Assembly: GCA_036268295.1 (NCBI GenBank)
Contig: DATAUK010000024.1
Span: 1 to 64,000, forward strand
Origin: DATAUK01 sp036268295
GTDB lineage: Bacteria; Actinomycetota; Actinomycetes; JAFAQI01
Direction: 5' to 3'
DNA length: 64,000 nt
In this document: positions 62,087-64,000 of the stretch, in pieces
How the letters are laid out: the number at the start of each line of letters is the position of its first letter
How positions within the stretch are numbered: position 1 is the first letter of the stretch
Notes under the pieces: model-generated
Told to the model about the DNA's origin: nothing
Databases searched by the model: none
The model's input: only the letters and a program-made list of their open reading frames with translations
Position numbers and translations under genes: made by a program

Positions 62087-63271
62087 GTGCCAATCGGATA
62101 TCTCGTGACAACCGCGCTCATAGCCGGATTCACTGTTGTGGCGCTCGTGCCGCGACGGCGCCCGCACCTGCTTATGATGATCAGCTTCCGGGTCGGCATC
62201 GTCGTGAGCGAGCTGCCGTTCCTGCTCATGTACTACTTGGTGGCGGCGACGGCATTGGCGCTCGCCCAGCACGATGTCGCCTCGCCGGGCGGCTGGCTGG
62301 CGTTCGGGCTGGCCGCAGCCGCCACGCTGGGGCTGGGCAGGATCGCCTGGGAGGGGCTAGGCACGCGGAGCACGGTTGATCGCGCCCTGGCAGACTCACT
62401 CGGCGCGGACTGGCAGGAATCGATCGATCCCCCGACTGCGGCCCGGCTACGCCGGCGGCTGCCGATCGCCAGCATCATGGTGGGGCCGCTTCGGTTCCGC
62501 CGCGGCGACGTCCAGCGGATCGCGAACGTTCGGTACGGCGGCGCCGGAACCGCCAACCAGCTCGACGTCTACCGCCATCGCTCGCATCCGACTCGGAGCC
62601 CGGTGATGATCCATTTCCACGGCGGGCACTTCGACGGCGGCCACAAGAACCGCGAGTCGCGCCCGCTGCTCTACCACCTCGCGAGCGAGGGCTGGCTGTG
62701 CATCAGCGCGAACTACCGGGTCGGACCAACCGCGCGCTTCCCCGATCACCTCGTCGACGGGAAGCGAGTCATCGCCTGGGTGCGCGAGCACGCCGAGCGC
62801 TACGGTGCCGACCCGGGTGCGGTGTTCATCGCCGGCAGCTCGGCCGGCGGTCACATCGCCGCGATGGCGGCGCTCACCCCCAACGACCCGGCGTACCAGC
62901 CTGGCTTCGAAACTGCGGACACCTCGGTGAGCGCGGCGATCATCCTTGGCGGCTACTACGGGTCGATCGACGCTGACGATCGGCCGGCATCGCCGGTGGC
63001 CTACGTCAACTCGGATGCACCGCCGTTCTTCGTCACGCACGGTGACCGCGACGCACTCGTGCCCGCCCAAGCGGCCCGCGAGTTCGCCGATCGGCTTGGT
63101 GCTGAGTCCGCCAACCCGGTGGTGTGCGCCGAGCTTCACGGCGGCCCGCACGCGTTCGACCTGTTCCATTCGCTGCGGTTCGAGGCGGTTGTCGACGCGA
63201 TTGAGCGCTTCGCTGCCTGGGTGAACGCTCGAGACGGTTTGGAGATCGAGCGCCGAACACGGCACAATTAG
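62087..63271 (+). CDS. Membrane-anchored alpha/beta hydrolase
   Basis: This 394-residue esterase/lipase-like protein has two or three N-terminal hydrophobic segments (about 3-90) that anchor a soluble alpha/beta-hydrolase domain. The domain has the oxyanion motif MIHFHGGHFDGGH (about 176-188), nucleophile FIAGSSAGGHIAAM (Ser about 250), a late Asp in HGDRDALVP and a final His in GGPHAFDLFHS, so the catalytic set is complete (HSL/LipQ-like group). GTG 62087 is the start. It diverges from ctaG. Its stop codon lies inside the CIRCE-like element that precedes the FmdB gene. Confidence 0.87.
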   Translation: MPIGYLVTTALIAGFTVVALVPRRRPHLLMMISFRVGIVVSELPFLLMYYLVAATALALAQHDVASPGGWLAFGLAAAATLGLGRIAWEGLGTRSTVDRALADSLGADWQESIDPPTAARLRRRLPIASIMVGPLRFRRGDVQRIANVRYGGAGTANQLDVYRHRSHPTRSPVMIHFHGGHFDGGHKNRESRPLLYHLASEGWLCISANYRVGPTARFPDHLVDGKRVIAWVREHAERYGADPGAVFIAGSSAGGHIAAMAALTPNDPAYQPGFETADTSVSAAIILGGYYGSIDADDRPASPVAYVNSDAPPFFVTHGDRDALVPAQAAREFADRLGAESANPVVCAELHGGPHAFDLFHSLRFEAVVDAIERFAAWVNARDGLEIERRTRHN

Positions 63272-63294
63272 CAGTCGGGGCGGGTGAGTGCCAG
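63268..63294 (+). promoter_or_regulatory. CIRCE-like operator (HrcA site)
   Basis: TTAGCAGTC (63268-63276), a 9-base spacer and GAGTGCCAG (63286-63294) match the CIRCE inverted repeat TTAGCACTC-N9-GAGTGCTAA at 8/9 and 7/9 positions with the exact spacing. It lies 76 bases before the FmdB/Ruc-like start. HrcA repression and heat induction of this gene are therefore plausible. Confidence 0.6.
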
Positions 63295-63370
63295 CGCCGG
63301 GCGGTCATGGGCGACGCGATTCGATGTGCCGCGCGACCGGAATGGACAGCTGCGGGACAGGGAGCAACGG

Positions 63371-63793
63371 ATGCCGACCTACGAGTACGCCTGCACCAAG
63401 TGCGGCGAGCGGCTCGAGGCATTCCAGAGCTTCAGCGATGCGCCGCTGACCAAGTGCCAGGCCTGCAAGGGCAAGCTCCGCAAGGTCTTCTCACCGGTCG
63501 GCGTGGTCTTCAAGGGCTCCGGCTTCTACAAGAACGACAGCCGGTCGTCTAAGGCGAGCGCCGGGTCATCGAGCGACTCGTCGAGCTCCTCCGACGACTC
63601 AGCGGGTTCGGCGTCGACGACGTCGGACTCCGGGTCATCGACCGCCTCGGACTCCGGGTCGGGATCGAGCACAGCAGCGAGCAACGGCTCAGGCTCTAAG
63701 TCCGACTCCGGGTCGACCTCAGGGTCAACGCCGAAGAAGAGCACGTCGAACAGTGGCTCGGACTCCACAGGCGGCGGCAGCAAAGTGGCCTGA
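63371..63793 (+). CDS. FmdB-family zinc-ribbon protein with Ser-rich tail (Ruc-like)
   Basis: This 140-residue protein has a zinc ribbon in residues 1-45 (PTYEYACTKCGERLEAFQSF, then KCQACKGKLRKVF) with four Cys, followed by GVVFKGSGFYKNDSR and a disordered tail of about 80 residues dominated by Ser, Gly, Asp and Thr. ATG 63371 has GGAG 6 bases upstream. The combination of FmdB ribbon, disordered tail, location near galU and the 5-formyl-THF cyclo-ligase, and a CIRCE-like operator matches Mycobacterium Rv0991c (Ruc), a redox-regulated chaperone working with Hsp70. That equivalence is inference; the tail here is longer. Confidence 0.85.
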   Translation: MPTYEYACTKCGERLEAFQSFSDAPLTKCQACKGKLRKVFSPVGVVFKGSGFYKNDSRSSKASAGSSSDSSSSSDDSAGSASTTSDSGSSTASDSGSGSSTAASNGSGSKSDSGSTSGSTPKKSTSNSGSDSTGGGSKVA

Positions 63794-63859
63794 CGGTCGC
63801 TCATCCACAACCGTTCCGTCCGCTCCCGGTAGCCCGCCGGCGCTCCGTAACCTCCGGCC

Positions 63860-64000
63860 ATGGACAGCCACGGCCCGCTCGCCGCCTGGCGGACCCTCAA
63901 CGCCACGCTCGCGCTTCGCCGCCGGCTGGTTGTCGCCGCGCTCACCGGCATCGCCGTGATCAGCGGACTCAGCGCGTTGCGTCCGGCGCCCGCCACCACG
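63860..64000 (+). CDS. Probable SAF-domain/CpaB-like membrane protein, 3' truncated by window
   Basis: A frame opens at ATG 63860 and stays open for 47 codons to the window edge. It encodes a short cytosolic N-terminus, RRRLVVAALTGIAVISGLSA as a membrane or signal segment, then ALRPAPATT. In many actinobacteria an SAF/RcpC-like gene with this kind of N-terminus follows fmdB. The domain itself is outside the window, so identification rests on position and the N-terminal anchor only. Confidence 0.5.
   Translation, partial: MDSHGPLAAWRTLNATLALRRRLVVAALTGIAVISGLSALRPAPATT

Overview
The window is high-GC DNA of an actinobacterium (class Actinomycetia). The evidence is the GC-rich codon usage, frequent GTG starts, 1-4 bp stop/start overlaps, the GlpR/SepX-Glp division pair, an MprAB-PepD stress module, a Pmt protein mannosyltransferase and the chromosomal housekeeping order ppx-DUF501-ftsB-eno-mazG-surA-like-mfd and glmU-prs-rplY-pth / metG-tatD-rsmA-ispE. 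I cannot place it to genus. No plasmid, phage, IS element or CRISPR array is visible.

Layout. (1) 1-1822: the 3' part of a GAF-GGDEF-EAL cyclic-di-GMP protein, then about 330 bp of noncoding sequence with several hairpins. (2) 1823-11727: a minus-strand housekeeping run (uracil-DNA glycosylase, Ppx, DUF501, FtsB-like, enolase, MazG, SurA-like lipoprotein, Mfd). (3) 11872-31285: an accessory exopolysaccharide/cell-surface island of about 19 kb. It holds two tandem secreted propeller/PKD proteins, a secreted GH26-like glycosidase with a DNRLRE-like module, a Wzz-type protein fused to a degenerate tyrosine-kinase fold, a Wzy-like polymerase, an APH-fold kinase, a sulfotransferase, a GH26-like lipoprotein, a Wzx-like flippase, an Alg14/Alg13-like glycosyltransferase, a second sulfotransferase and a GT2 glycosyltransferase. 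(4) 31326-42638: a second housekeeping run (pth, rplY, prs, glmU, tRNA-Gln, uup-like ABC-F, ispE, rsmA, tatD, metG, rsmI). (5) 42745-51941: envelope and stress genes (pmt, PAP2, mprB, mprA, pepD, hemolysin III, MBL hydrolase, methyltransferase, a short collagen-like secreted protein). (6) 52148-57548: tRNA-Ala, then glpR/sepX, rimJ, mogA, moaC, glp (moeA paralogue) and galU. (7) 57589-64000: 5-formyl-THF cyclo-ligase, L,D-transpeptidase, a COG4315-like lipoprotein, SCO1, CtaG, a membrane-anchored alpha/beta hydrolase, an FmdB/Ruc-like zinc-ribbon protein behind a CIRCE-like operator, and the start of a probable SAF-domain gene.

How the genes may work together. The island looks like a Wzx/Wzy-type exopolysaccharide system. 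The glycan could be sulfated (two PAPS-type sulfotransferases) and possibly phosphorylated (APH-fold kinase). Trimming would be by GH26-like enzymes, and binding or display by the large PKD proteins. A shared box (TCACCCGAA and variants) and the hexamer ACTAGT recur in the island's intergenic regions and may mark common control. The right half groups cell-envelope stress sensing (MprAB/PepD), division (FtsB, GlpR/SepX with Glp), peptidoglycan 3-3 crosslinking (Ldt) and copper delivery to cytochrome oxidase (SCO1/CtaG).
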